Below are positions 1-8,881 of a DNA stretch of 15,031 nucleotides, piece by piece. A program made the position numbers and the translations under genes. The notes under the pieces are model-generated. The model saw only the letters and a list, made by a program, of their open reading frames with translations, searched no databases and was not told the origin of the DNA. Each line of letters starts with the position of its first letter. The first letter of the stretch is position 1. The DNA is from Hennigella sp045598825 (GTDB lineage Bacteria > Bacillota_I > Bacilli_A > Mycoplasmatales > Mycoplasmoidaceae). The stretch lies in the NCBI GenBank assembly GCA_045598825.1, contig JAZRUX010000013.1, positions 1-15,031 on the forward strand. Reading direction: 5' to 3'.

Positions 1-163
1 AAATATTAAATAACACAACAATAAAATAACACTTATTTATAGATTCAACACTAATAATTTCAATTGTTACAGCTTATTTACTTTTAACACTTAATCGTTG
101 TTGACTAAAGTTAAATAATGTTATTTTGCTGAATGTGCTTCTTAATTATATATGAAAACTACA
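1..163. other. non-coding left edge, no gene seen
   Basis: No convincing reading frame is present on either strand: the open stretches are short, lack a start codon and do not resemble any protein. The region is very A+T rich. It lies downstream of the minus-strand pnuC-like gene and upstream of whatever lies to the left of the window. Confidence 0.6.
36..63 (-). promoter_or_regulatory. possible promoter pointing out of the window
   Basis: On the minus strand a TTGAAA hexamer (63-58) is followed after 16 bases by TATAAA (41-36), close to a standard sigma-70 promoter. It would serve a gene to the left of the window. In DNA this A+T rich such matches arise by chance, so this is only a suggestion. 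Confidence 0.25.
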
Positions 164-165
164 AA

Positions 166-194
166 TTAAATAAAAAATAAGGTTATACCTTATT
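166..194 (-). terminator. intrinsic terminator of the bax1-hit-pnuC cluster
   Basis: On the minus strand AATAAGG (194-188) pairs perfectly with CCTTATT (182-176) around a 5-base loop, and is followed by a U-rich run (177 down to about 166). The stop codon of the pnuC-like gene (185-183) is itself in the loop, so the last codons of the gene form the 5' arm of the hairpin. Confidence 0.75.
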
Positions 195-974
195 TCTTAA
201 CGATCGTTTCCAATTAATCATTCCCAAAATACATGTTGCAGTCATACTTAATCCAGATACTAACATTGACCAAGCAATAAATTGATTTAAGGGATCAGTG
301 GCAATCACGCCTTTTGTTATTCATGTTGCTGCCATGGCTACATCTGTGATAATGTATATTCATCAAACAAAGTCATATTTTTTAAACATTGGGAATGCTG
401 CAGCAACTGTAAACATTAGAACCATTGCATCAAATAAGTTTAGATATCATGGTTGTTCAGAACCAGTCCAGAATTCATAGAATCATGGAAATGATTCCAT
501 CCATGCAAACAATCCAGATAACCCAAGAAAACCAATAATATAAATCAAAACAATCCATCATTTTAAATGTTTTGGTTCAATTGAAACTTTGTTGTTTGAG
601 GTGCGATATCAGATTATTAATGTAATCGTCTGCATCACTATATTAAAGCAATGCATAATCATTCCACCAAATAAATGGTTACCTCAATTTATTGCTACAA
701 GCAATATTGATGACACAATTCCAAGGAATGGACATAGAATTCTTTGTTTTGCACCAGCCATTACTGAAAAGATAGAGGTAATTGTGGCGATAAGAGTCAA
801 TCATGTCACTCAATTAGCATATGCATGTTCTTCAGGCCACGCTGCTAACTGAACAATAAAGAATGTTAAACTTAAAAAAACGTTTAACCATAAAATGATA
901 TGTTCTGGAATTGATAATTCAGAAATGTAATTTTGTTTACAAACAAAATCAATGAATTTATTTTTCTTTTTCAT
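183..974 (-). CDS. pnuC: PnuC-family vitamin/nicotinamide riboside transporter
   Basis: A 263-residue, very hydrophobic protein with about seven membrane segments and many tryptophans, most of them encoded by TGA. Two stretches match the PnuC family: residues about 86-124, including the segment around NIVMQTITLIIWYR, and residues about 181-256, where FDAMVLMFTVAAAF is followed by a charged KKYD turn, a WW pair and a final GMINWKR. PnuC proteins move an unphosphorylated vitamin such as nicotinamide riboside across the membrane, where a kinase traps it. Relatives carry thiamine or riboflavin, and the substrate here cannot be told from sequence. The family fits an organism that cannot make NAD from scratch. 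The start ATG overlaps the hit stop codon by one base (TAATG), so translation is probably coupled. It is the last gene of the minus-strand cluster. Confidence 0.78.
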
Positions 975-1375
975 TATTTAGCCTTTAATTTTTTCGCTAT
1001 TTTCTCAACATCATCAATGTTAACACGATTGCAGTCAAGTCTAAAACCTTGGCCTTTAGCATATTTAGGAATAACATGGAAATGGACATGTAATATTGCT
1101 TGACTAGCAATTTTGCCTTGGTTGCTTAGATAATTAAATCCTCATGGTTTAAGCTTTTTTGTTAGCAAATCAGCCACTTCTACACTTAGATCAACCATAT
1201 CGTGTAAAACATCAACTGGGGTTGATTGCCAATCAGGATAATGTTTCTTTGAAATGATAACAGTATGACCATTGGCTAATGGAGAAATATCCAAGAATGC
1301 TAAAGCATTTTTATTTTCTGCTAACTTATAGCATGGAACTTTTCCTACAGCAATATCACAAAATATACAGCTCAT
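974..1375 (-). CDS. hinT: HIT-family nucleotide hydrolase (HinT-like)
   Basis: A 133-residue protein of normal size for the HinT branch of the histidine-triad family. The N-terminus has the paired cysteines of the zinc site (C3 and C6, CIFCDI). Near the C-terminus is the triad motif HVHFHVIP, with histidines at 96, 98 and 100; the middle one is the expected nucleophile. The segment SPLANGHTVIISKKHYPD (31-48) is also typical. HinT enzymes hydrolyse adenosine phosphoramidates and acyl-AMP, including aminoacyl-AMP leaked from tRNA synthetases. Trp78 is encoded by TGA. The gene starts one base after the upstream Bax-1-like gene ends, with a GAGGT ribosome-binding site at 1384-1380 inside that gene, and overlaps pnuC by one base. 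This tight packing indicates one transcript. Confidence 0.93.
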
Positions 1376-1376
1376 A

Positions 1377-2150
1377 TTAACCTCGACTAAAACGAATTAA
1401 ATATCAAATTGCTATGAATAAGATATTAACTAAATCTGTTAATAATCTAAATCCACAATATCATGGCATAATTTTGCCATATTCTACACCGCTATCATTA
1501 ACAAATTCACTCATTTTTGATATCAATCAAATATCCACAATGATGTAAACAAATGATATCAGAGACATTGCAGCCATTATTAATGAACATAATGCATCAC
1601 TAGCAAGAACTACAACCATTGGGTTGATAAACAATGTTACTAACATTACAATGAAGAAAGCAATGAAACAAACACCCATAATAATTCCAGTAATCAAAAC
1701 AATTGCGCCCATTGTAATAATTCCTCGTAATGAAATTATTTTTGCAATACCTGCAGTTAAAAGGAAGATACCACCAACAATAGCAAACATTACTGGCAAT
1801 CAATATGCATCAACATTTAATCTGGCTAATGCAAACAACCAACCAAAAGCAACAGATGTTGTTATCATATATAAAAGATAGATAGCTATAGTAATACCAA
1901 CTGAACCATTTTTTAACATGTTGGCTCTTCAAAGAAGAGATACTACCATTCCAAGAATTAAAGTAATTAAACAAATTGGTAAGCCTAATACGATAAAGTT
2001 AGATGGTGGTAATGTTACTCAGAACATCTCACTAAAACCATAACTTAATCCCCCAATGATTAAAAAGGCAATACCAGCAATCAACATTGACTTCATCAAT
2101 AGTGATGCTTGGGGTCTTGTATATGTCCTTTTTGTAAATTGTGTTTCCAT
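1377..2150 (-). CDS. Bax inhibitor-1 (BI-1/YetJ) family membrane protein
   Basis: A 257-residue protein made almost entirely of membrane helices, about seven, with short loops, matching the BI-1/YbhL/YetJ family in size and layout. The C-terminal part has the two acidic positions of the family's pH-gated pore: Asp206 in FVYIIVDIWLI and Asp239 in RLLTDLVNILF. In characterised relatives such as Bacillus YetJ, the two aspartates latch a calcium leak channel. The hydrophobic repeat pattern and the GF-L-D-hydrophobic ending support the assignment, although overall sequence is well diverged. It is the first gene of the minus-strand cluster and is read from a promoter shared back-to-back with tlyA. 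No ribosome-binding site is visible; the -10 box lies 9 bases before the ATG, so the mRNA may be nearly leaderless. A physiological role in mycoplasmas is unknown. Confidence 0.75.
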
Positions 2151-2159
2151 ATTTAAATT

Positions 2160-2176
2160 ATTATAATTAGATTATA
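2160..2176. promoter_or_regulatory. bidirectional promoter core (bax1-like / tlyA)
   Basis: The whole divergent spacer is 36 bp. It contains ATTATAAT (2160-2167), a perfect palindrome that gives a TATAAT -10 hexamer on both strands: 2162-2167 for tlyA and 2165-2160 for the Bax-1-like gene. A second minus-strand TATAAT lies at 2176-2171. No good -35 element is visible, which is common in mycoplasmas. Confidence 0.55.
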
Positions 2177-2186
2177 GATAAAAATT

Positions 2187-2918
2187 ATGGCTATTAGATT
2201 AGATAAATTTTTAACAAAATCTTATCCACAATATTCCAGGAACAAACTAAATCAATATGTTTGTGCTGGTTGTGTATTTGTTAATAACAAAGTAGAAACA
2301 AAACCAAGTTATTTAGTTGACAATAATGACAATGTAGAATTAAGACTTAAACAAGATGATGTTTGAGTTTCTCGTGGTGCTTATAAATTATTAAAAGCAT
2401 TGGAGGAGTATCATATTGATTTAAAAGGTAAAGTTTGCTTAGATATTGGATGTTCAACTGGTGGTTTTACTCAAGTGATGTTAAAACAAGGTGCAAAGAA
2501 AGTTTATGCATTAGATGTTGGGACAAATCAATTTAACAGGTCATTGTTAAGTGATAAAGTTGTTTTAATGGAACAAACACATTTTTGTAAAACAAAAACA
2601 AGTGACTTTGAGCATATTGACTTTGTTGCATGTGATGTTAGTTTTATTTCATCAACAAAGATAATTGAACATGTTGCCAAGATCTTTGATTATCCAATAA
2701 CATTTATTTGCTTAATCAAGCCACAATTTGAATTAACAAAACAAATTTTAGATAAATGTAAAGGTTTGATTCCTGAAAAGCACCATCAACAAGCAATTTC
2801 GTCAGTATGTTCCTGCGCAACAAAATTTGGCTTTAATGTGTCAAATATAATTGCATCTCCAATTCTTGGCGCAAAAAGTAACAACAAAGAATTTCTTGTT
2901 TGTTTAAGGAAGGTGTAA
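2187..2918 (+). CDS. tlyA: TlyA-family rRNA 2'-O-methyltransferase
   Basis: A 243-residue protein with an N-terminal S4 RNA-binding domain (about 1-60, RLDKFLTKSYPQYSRNK) and a FtsJ-type methyltransferase domain. The SAM-binding loop is DIGCSTGGFT (86-95). The K-D-K-E tetrad of 2'-O-ribose methyltransferases is complete: K67 (RGAYK), D150 (CDVSFIS), K178 (LIKPQFE) and E235 (NKEFL). In mycobacteria TlyA methylates 16S and 23S rRNA cytidines and makes ribosomes sensitive to capreomycin; the older name 'haemolysin' is less well supported. The ATG at 2187 is the first possible start and gives a full S4 domain; the upstream promoter leaves a leader of about 13 bases with no clear ribosome-binding site. 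Trp60 uses TGA. dinB starts one base after the stop, suggesting co-transcription. At 243 residues it is slightly shorter than usual. Confidence 0.92.
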
Positions 2919-2919
2919 T

Positions 2920-4092
2920 ATGAGAAAAACAATATTTCATATTGACCTTGATGCATTCTTTTGTAGCTGCGAAGAAAAAGTTGATCCTAAATTGCACAAC
3001 ACTGCATTTGTTGTCGCTGGTAGAACAAAACGATCAGTTATTGGTTGTGCAAGTTACCCCGCAAGAAAACTAGGTATTAGAGCGGCTATGCCAACATATA
3101 TGGCTCGACAAAAGTTTCCTGGCCTAACCATTATCAATGGCCATTATGAACTTTATGACAAAGTTAGTATGGAATTTTTTGCATATATCAAGAAACATTT
3201 TTCTAATATTTGTGAAGAAATGTCAATTGATGAATGTTTTTTAGATGTGACACAAACACTTAAACATTATGATAATGATCCAATTAAATTAGCAAAAACT
3301 TTACAAGACAATGTTTATAAAACATTGAAGCTTTCCGTTTCGATTGGTATAAGTCATAATAAATTCTTAGCTAAAATGGCAACAGATTTAAATAAACCCC
3401 GAGGTATTACAACTGTATTAACACCGGAAGAATTAAGAGAAAAGATTTGGCCATTACCTATTGAAGAAATGTTTTTTGTTGGCCTACCCACTGCAAAGAG
3501 ACTAAAGAAAATTGGCATTCAAACAATTGGTGATTTAGCTAATTTTGATGACATCAAATTGCTTGAAGCATCATTAGATCGTAACTGGTGAACAACGTGG
3601 CAAAATGCATTAGGCAATGGTGATGATTTTGTTGATGTTAGTAAAAACGACCCAAAGTCACAATCAGTAAGTCATACATTATTAGATCCAACAAATGATA
3701 TTGTTGAGATTGAAACAACACTAAAATATATTGCCCAAGAATTACAAACGAAACTTGAAGCTTATAAAATGATGGGTTCATGTGTTGGTGTTATTTATAA
3801 GATTAACAAAGTTAATCGGATGAAAAATGAATCATTGAATCATTACATTTATAAATGAGAAGATTTAGCTAATTATGCACAGAAACTGTTGGGTACAGTT
3901 TGAGATGGTAGCAGTATGATCCAGTTATTAGGAATTAACATTACTAAGTTAAAACGAACCGATGCTAATGAATCACTTGAGCAACAATTAATTCCAAAGA
4001 AAAAAAATAAATTAAACAAAATTGTTGAAGAAGTAAATAAAAAACTAGGTAAAAACCTAGTTTGCATTGCTAAAGATAAATTTATTTCTTAA
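2920..4092 (+). CDS. dinB: DNA polymerase IV (Y-family translesion polymerase)
   Basis: A 390-residue protein with the full Y-family layout. The palm contains the metal-binding residues D9 (HIDLDAFF) and D104-E105 (SIDECFLDV); F14 sits at the steric-gate position that excludes ribonucleotides. CASYPARKLGIRAAMP (43-58) is the fingers motif. The thumb (about 170-235, VGLPTAKRLKKIGIQTIGDL) carries a helix-hairpin-helix, and the little-finger domain follows. The lysine-rich tail contains QQLIPKKK, possibly a weakened clamp-binding motif. Pol IV copies damaged DNA without proofreading. TGA encodes Trp at several places, the first at 3589-3591. A strong ribosome-binding site, AAGGAAGG, lies just before the start inside tlyA. 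The 3' end overlaps ileS tail-to-tail by 11 bases and also contains the terminator hairpin of ileS. Confidence 0.95.
4033..4063 (-). terminator. ileS terminator inside the dinB coding region
   Basis: A perfect 9-bp stem, AAACTAGGT (4042-4050) with ACCTAGTTT (4055-4063), has a 4-base loop. Read on the minus strand the stem is followed by a U-rich tail (TTTATTTAC, 4041-4033), giving an intrinsic terminator 18 bases beyond the ileS stop codon. Read on the plus strand the hairpin is followed by GCATTGC, so it should not stop dinB transcription. Confidence 0.75.
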
Positions 4093-6793
4093 GGATTTTG
4101 TGGCAACGTTCACACAAACCATCAAACATATCATCTTGGCTAAAGTAATTTCAGCATCGTGGACATTTAATATAATTTGTTTTAGTTACTTTTATATCAT
4201 ATTTATCATCTATAGATGATGTGATAGTTACTTTAGCAACATTGAGAATCTTTTTTAACAACAATGAATCTATTTTAAATCTGTTGCTAAATGTTAATGA
4301 CACTTCTGCTTCATTATTTTTAGCTAACACTTTGTCATTACGCATTTTTTCAATTTGGGTAAAGACTAAATCTTTAATCTTAAATATTTGATCTCACATC
4401 TCTTGATTAATTGTTTCAATTTCAAATGGAAGCTTATCGACTCATGTTTCTAGCATAATGTTATCTTGTTTGTTAGCTTTTTTGAAAAAACCATGAACTT
4501 CGAATGCAGTGTGTGGAATTATTGGTGCTAAGAAACACAAATAACTATTTAATAGGAAGTACAATACAGTTTGAATTGTTCTTCTGCGTTCATTATTTGC
4601 TTCATCACAATATAGTGTATCTTTGATTAAATCAAAGTATCATCCACTTAATTCAATAATGTGAGCGTTAATTGTTTTGACTGCAATAGAGAAATCAAAA
4701 GCTTCATATCCTTTATTGATTTTCTCAATATTGGTTCTTAGTTGATTCAAAACATATAAATCTTCAGGGGCAAAGAAATACTTTGCATCTTTTTCCAAAT
4801 TGAAATCATCAATATTGCTTAAACAGAAACGGAATAATGAATTTCGGATACGACGATATATTTCAGAAATTTGTTTTAAGATGTTATCAGAAATTGAAAC
4901 ATCAGCAACATAGTTGCTATTAGCGACTCACATTCTTAAAATATCAGCCCCATATTGGTTGCAAACTTTTAATGGATCAACACCATTACCTAAAGATTTG
5001 GACATCTTGCGTCCTTGTTCATCTACAGTCATCCCATGACTAATTAATTGTTTATATGCTGATTGATGTTTAACAATTGTTGATGTGATGATTGATGAGT
5101 TAAACCAACCACGATATTGGTCATTACCTTCTAGGTAAAGATCGCATTGATCGTTTCATCCATTTTGGTTGAACATCATATGGCTAGATCCAGAGTCAAA
5201 CCATACATCCATTGTATCCATACATTTTGTATAGTTCTTACCCTTAGAATATTTTTCTGTTAAGAAATAATCAACTGGTTGTTCAAACCAAGTATTTGTG
5301 CCTTCTTTTGATAAGATGTCGACAATGTGTTGACATAGATCGATATCAAGGATAGGCTCATCCTTGTCATCATAGATGATGCAGATTGGCACACCTCATA
5401 CCCTTTGACGTGATATACATCATTCTGAACGATTTTCAATCATTTCAATCATATGATTCATATTTGATTCAGAATTGAATTTAACATTTTGTAGATTTTT
5501 GATAATATCTTTCTTGATTGAGTTAATATTAACAAATCATTGTTTTGTAGCACGATATAAAACAGGTTTTTTTGTTCTTCAATCAATTGCAGCAGAGTGA
5601 GTAATCTTACCAACTTTTAATAATGAGCCTTTAGCATCAAGACGCTTAACGATTGATTCATTAGCATCTTCGTAGAAGATACCTTCCAATTCTTTATCAT
5701 TAATTTCAGCAGTAAATTTACCCAACTTATCAATTGGACAGAATGGTTCAATCTTGTAAGCCTTACATGCAATGTAGTCATCATCACCAAATCCTGGGGC
5801 ATTATGAACTAAACCTGTTCCATCATCCATTGAAACATATTCTGCCAAAATAACTGGACAAGGTTTATCGTATAAAGGTTGTTCATACATTACCTTTTCT
5901 AATTCTTGGCCTTTAAATGTATTAACTACTTCAATATCTTTTCACTTTAATGCTTTAGTGATGTTAGGTAAAAGTTTTTCAGCAACTACATAGTAGTGCC
6001 TGTCAGCTTTAACGCGAGCATAATCAAATGTTGGATTAACAGCAACAGCTAGGTTGCTTGGAATTGTTCAAGGGGTTGTCGTTCAAATAACAAGCTTATC
6101 TCCTTTTTCTAAAATCTTTTTGCCATCAATTACATTAAAACCAACATAGATTGAATAAGCTTCTAAGTCGGCATATTCAATTTCAGCTTCTGCTAAAGCA
6201 GTTTGGCTAGATCATGATCAATAAACAGGTTTAAGAGCTTGGAAAACTAAACCTTGTTTGATCATTTCTAGGAAAAGATTAAGTTGTCGTGTTTCATAAT
6301 CTTTTGACATAGTCATATAGATTTTGTCGTAATCAGTAAATAAACCGAACTTAGAGAATTGTTGTTTTTGTTTGGCAATATTTGCTAAAGCAAAATCATA
6401 ACACTTTTGACGTTTTTGTGAAATACTTAATTGGTTATATTCTTTACCAAGTTTTTTTGTTAAAGCATGTTCGATTGGTAAACCATGAGTATCTCAACCC
6501 ATTACAAATGGACTGTAAAAACCTTTTGCATTCTTATAACGCACGATAATATCTTTTAAGATTTTATTTAAAGCATGACCAACGTGTAAGTCACCATTTG
6601 CATATGGAGGCCCATCATGTAAAATCCATTGGTTATTAGTTTTATGATTTCTTTCAAGAACTTTTTGATAAACTTTAGAATCAATTCAACTTTGTTGAAT
6701 CTTGGGTTCTTTTACTGATAAATTGGCTTTCATTTCTAAGCCAGTTTTGCCTATGTTTAAACTATTCTTGATTTGTTCTTTTAAATCTGCCAT
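4082..6793 (-). CDS. ileS: isoleucine--tRNA ligase
   Basis: A 903-residue class I aminoacyl-tRNA synthetase of normal length, charging tRNA-Ile with isoleucine. The ATP-binding signature HVGH is at residues 70-73 within GPPYANGDLHVGHALNKILK, and KMSKS is at 596-600. The CP1 editing domain, which removes mischarged valine, lies between them, with the TWT-like region near the middle. The C-terminus ends in a four-cysteine zinc site at C877, C880, C894 and C897 (CPRCW ... CERCHK), as in bacterial-type IleS. Many tryptophans are TGA codons, so the gene looks broken if read with the standard code; it is intact. The start ATG has a TATAAT 9 bases upstream and no ribosome-binding site. It overlaps the 3' end of convergent dinB by 11 bases, and its terminator lies within dinB. 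No T-box leader is possible in the 57-bp upstream gap. Confidence 0.98.
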
Positions 6794-6802
6794 AATGTTT
6801 TA

Positions 6803-6808
6803 ATTATA
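6803..6808 (-). promoter_or_regulatory. -10 box of ileS
   Basis: On the minus strand TATAAT (6808-6803) ends 9 bases before the ileS ATG. Initiation about 7 bases downstream would leave only a few untranslated bases, so the mRNA is probably leaderless or nearly so. No clear -35 element is seen. Confidence 0.5.
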
Positions 6809-6838
6809 TAGATTATGATTTTTTTCATTTAAAAAATA

Positions 6839-6844
6839 GATAAT
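6839..6844 (+). promoter_or_regulatory. probable -10 box of ispH
   Basis: GATAAT, one base away from TATAAT, ends 6 bases before the ispH start codon, and no ribosome-binding site is present. This again suggests an almost leaderless mRNA, mirroring the divergent ileS promoter in the same 57-bp gap. Confidence 0.35.
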
Positions 6845-6850
6845 AATTGT

Positions 6851-7726
6851 ATGGATATTAATTTGATTCGACCATGTGGTTTCTGCTATGGTGTTGAAAG
6901 AGTTGTAAATAAAACACGAAAGATAATTGATGATTATCCTTCGGCTAATATTTATTTAATTGGTAACATAGTTCATAATGATGAACTATGTAAAGAATTG
7001 TTAATGCACAAAAATGTTAAGATTCTTGAAAACAAAACACACAATCGTTTAGCATTAGTTAAATCGATTAAGACGTCCAATAATGTTATTATCTTTTCTG
7101 CTCATGGAACTGATCCAAGAGTAATTAATTATGTTGAAGCACAAGGTTGAAAATACTTTGATTTAACATGCCCATATGTTTCATATGTTTTATCAAAGAT
7201 AAAAAATGCAATTATGCACGGTTATCATGTTGCATATTATGGGGATAAAAACCATGTTGAAGCAATTGCTGCAAAACAATTAGGGAAAAATAATTTAACT
7301 ATTTATAAAACAGAAAAAGATTTGTGCCATGTACTAGATATGCCATATGTGCAAGTGGTATCACAAACCACAATGTATCAAGAGGATTATTTGCAAACTA
7401 GACCTTGGTTCAAAGAACCAGCAATTATTAAATTTTCTAATACAATTTGTCATTCAAGTAAACAACGACAATCGAGAGTAATAGAAGCAAGGCAGTATGA
7501 TTTAGTGTTTGTTATTTCTGCACCATCTAGTCATAACGGTCAATCATTGTTTAATATACTTAAGCAAAGACAAAAACACGTAGTGTTCATTGACCCAATG
7601 CATATTAAATTAACTAGGACAATGATTAAGAACAAAAACGACTGTGCTATCTTTACAAGTAGCTCAGTCTCACAAGAACAAATTGATTGTTTCTTAATGA
7701 AATTAAATCAATTAATAAAGTCTTAA
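6851..7726 (+). CDS. ispH: 4-hydroxy-3-methylbut-2-enyl diphosphate reductase
   Basis: A 291-residue protein of the IspH/LytB family, the last step of the non-mevalonate (MEP) isoprenoid pathway, which reduces HMBPP to IPP and DMAPP with a 4Fe-4S cluster. The three cluster cysteines are present: C12 (GFCYGVERV), C107 (LTCPYVSYV) and C200 (NTICHSSKQRQ). Substrate residues also match: H42 (NIVHND), H85 (SAHGTD), H135 and E137 (NHVEA), and T173/T174 (SQTT). The phosphate-binding serine/asparagine loop is altered to APSSHNGQSL, with one extra residue relative to the usual NSSNSNRL. Length is slightly below the usual 310. Trp100 is TGA-encoded. The other MEP genes are not in this window. The 3' end overlaps the convergent Ald-like gene by 15 bases. 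Confidence 0.93.
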
Positions 7727-7740
7727 TTTTCTATTAATTG
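7709..7740. repeat. inverted repeat spanning two convergent stop codons
   Basis: CAATTAATA (7709-7717) is exactly complementary to TATTAATTG (7732-7740), with 14 bases between. The stop codons of ispH (7724-7726) and of the Ald-like gene (7714-7712) both lie inside the structure. There is no strong T run on either side, so it is at best a weak terminator, possibly working in both directions. Confidence 0.45.
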
Positions 7741-8773
7741 TGGCATTTAAAACTTTACCATCTTGACAGTTGGTAATTTTTCAAATGTCTGAACCTTTAA
7801 CACCATTTTCAGCAATATCTAGAAGATATCGAACTGACTTAGTGCTTATTAAACGGCTTACATTGTCAGCAAAATGATCGCTCATATCAGCTGGGACTAA
7901 ATAATAGAATCTATTGTTAACATTATTTCATTTCAAATCTGTATCGGCAAACTTCTTAACAAAATGGAAAGCATATCCGTTTTCACATGAAGCATCAATT
8001 AACATTGAACCTTTTGGCATTGATAATCCCATTTCCTTTGTTATTCTTAACTTTGTTAAGTCAGTTGGATTAATAGCAGTATTTACAAAAATATTTTTAT
8101 CTTTAATGTTTTCAACTAGAAGATCATAGTGAGCGGGAATGGTTTGAAGTTTATGGTTGCTATTTTTCAATTCAGTTAGATACTTTTCATCAGCATCAGC
8201 AATTGTTACCTCAAAGCCTTCATTTAAAGCTAATTTAGCTAAAGCTACACCACAAAATGTAGCGTTTAAAATTAACATTTTTGGATGAGCAGGATATGTT
8301 ACTTTGTGCTTTTCTTTTTTTGCTAAACCTTTAGCTAATGCAAGTTTTACTTGTCGTAAAATGAAGGTTGCTTTTAGGTTTTCAATTTCTGGGAAGAAAA
8401 CATAGCCACTTCGATTAGTTAAACCGCATCATTCTAAACCAGTAACTTTGTTTTCCAACATATGGTAAAGCATATCAACATTGGTTAAATAATTAACCAT
8501 TGTGATGGCAATTTTACCATTCATTTTTTCTAATTCTTTTTGTAGAAAACTGTTAGTTTTTAAAATAATATCTGACGCTTCAACAACACTTGATCATTGT
8601 TCAAATATTTTTGCACCAGCTGATAAATAATTAGTGTCGGCAATTTTAAGTGGGTTACCAACACCAGTCAAAACGTTAACTGTAATACCTTTGCTAGTTA
8701 ATTCTTTAACTTGTTCAGGAAGCAAAAAAGCTTTCTTACTTGCTTTGTCGTATAAGATTCCAATTCGTTTCAT
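7712..8773 (-). CDS. diverged alanine dehydrogenase/PntA-family protein
   Basis: A 353-residue protein with the two-domain layout of the alanine dehydrogenase/transhydrogenase alpha (AlaDh_PNT) family, usually about 370 residues. Family-like parts include the N-terminus (MKRIGILYDK followed by KKAFLLPEQVKEL), a Rossmann core (PKMLILNATFCGVALAKLA then EVTIADAD) and KGSMLIDASCENG near 254-266. Important residues are changed. The GxGxxG loop keeps only its last glycine (G175). The substrate arginine after the N-terminus is lysine (K14). K72 is kept but not the following E-P. The catalytic histidine is lost (MVNYLTN, 92-98), and the usual DQGG aspartate is glutamate (E264). It may therefore not be a working alanine dehydrogenase. 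N5-carboxyethyl-ornithine-synthase-like and other family branches are alternatives. A GAGGT ribosome-binding site lies at 8782-8778. The reading frame is intact with TGA as Trp, arguing against a pseudogene. Confidence 0.7.
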
Positions 8774-8777
8774 CTTA

Positions 8778-8782
8778 ACCTC
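8778..8782 (-). promoter_or_regulatory. ribosome-binding site of the Ald-like gene
   Basis: GAGGT on the minus strand ends 4 bases before the ATG at 8773 and supports that start. It is one of the few clear Shine-Dalgarno sites in the window. Confidence 0.6.
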
Positions 8783-8831
8783 AATATTAATAATTTTATG
8801 TTATTTAATAAGTAAATTTTCAAAAATTACA

Positions 8832-8874
8832 TATAATATATAAACGCTTATAAAAAAATAAAACACATTGGGAG
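8832..8874 (+). promoter_or_regulatory. promoter -10 and ribosome-binding site of rpsP-rplS
   Basis: A perfect TATAAT at 8832-8837 is followed by a leader of about 38 bases and the ribosome-binding site GGGAG at 8870-8874, 7 bases before the rpsP ATG. No convincing -35 hexamer is seen 17 bases upstream. In contrast to several other genes here, this ribosomal-protein mRNA has a real leader. Confidence 0.65.
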
Positions 8875-8881
8875 TTTTACA

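Noticed and set aside
298..852. Open frames of 60 and 87 codons on the plus strand
   Set aside because: They lie antisense to the pnuC-like gene, which is open over its full 264 codons and matches a known family; the plus-strand translations resemble nothing and lack translation signals.
2187..2918. Calling tlyA a haemolysin
   Set aside because: The S4 plus FtsJ layout and complete K-D-K-E tetrad point to an rRNA methyltransferase; nothing in the sequence suggests a pore-forming toxin.
4042..4063. Hairpin in the dinB 3' end as a dinB terminator
   Set aside because: On the plus strand it is inside the coding region and followed by GCATTGC rather than a U tract; it makes sense only for ileS.
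4082..6793. Apparent fragmentation of ileS, dinB, topA and others into short pieces
   Set aside because: Every break is a TGA at a tryptophan position. With code 4 the frames are continuous, so these are not frameshifts or pseudogenes.
6819..6825. Run of seven T residues between ileS and ispH as a phase-variation tract
   Set aside because: Short, not in a coding frame, next to housekeeping genes rather than surface proteins, and unremarkable at this base composition.
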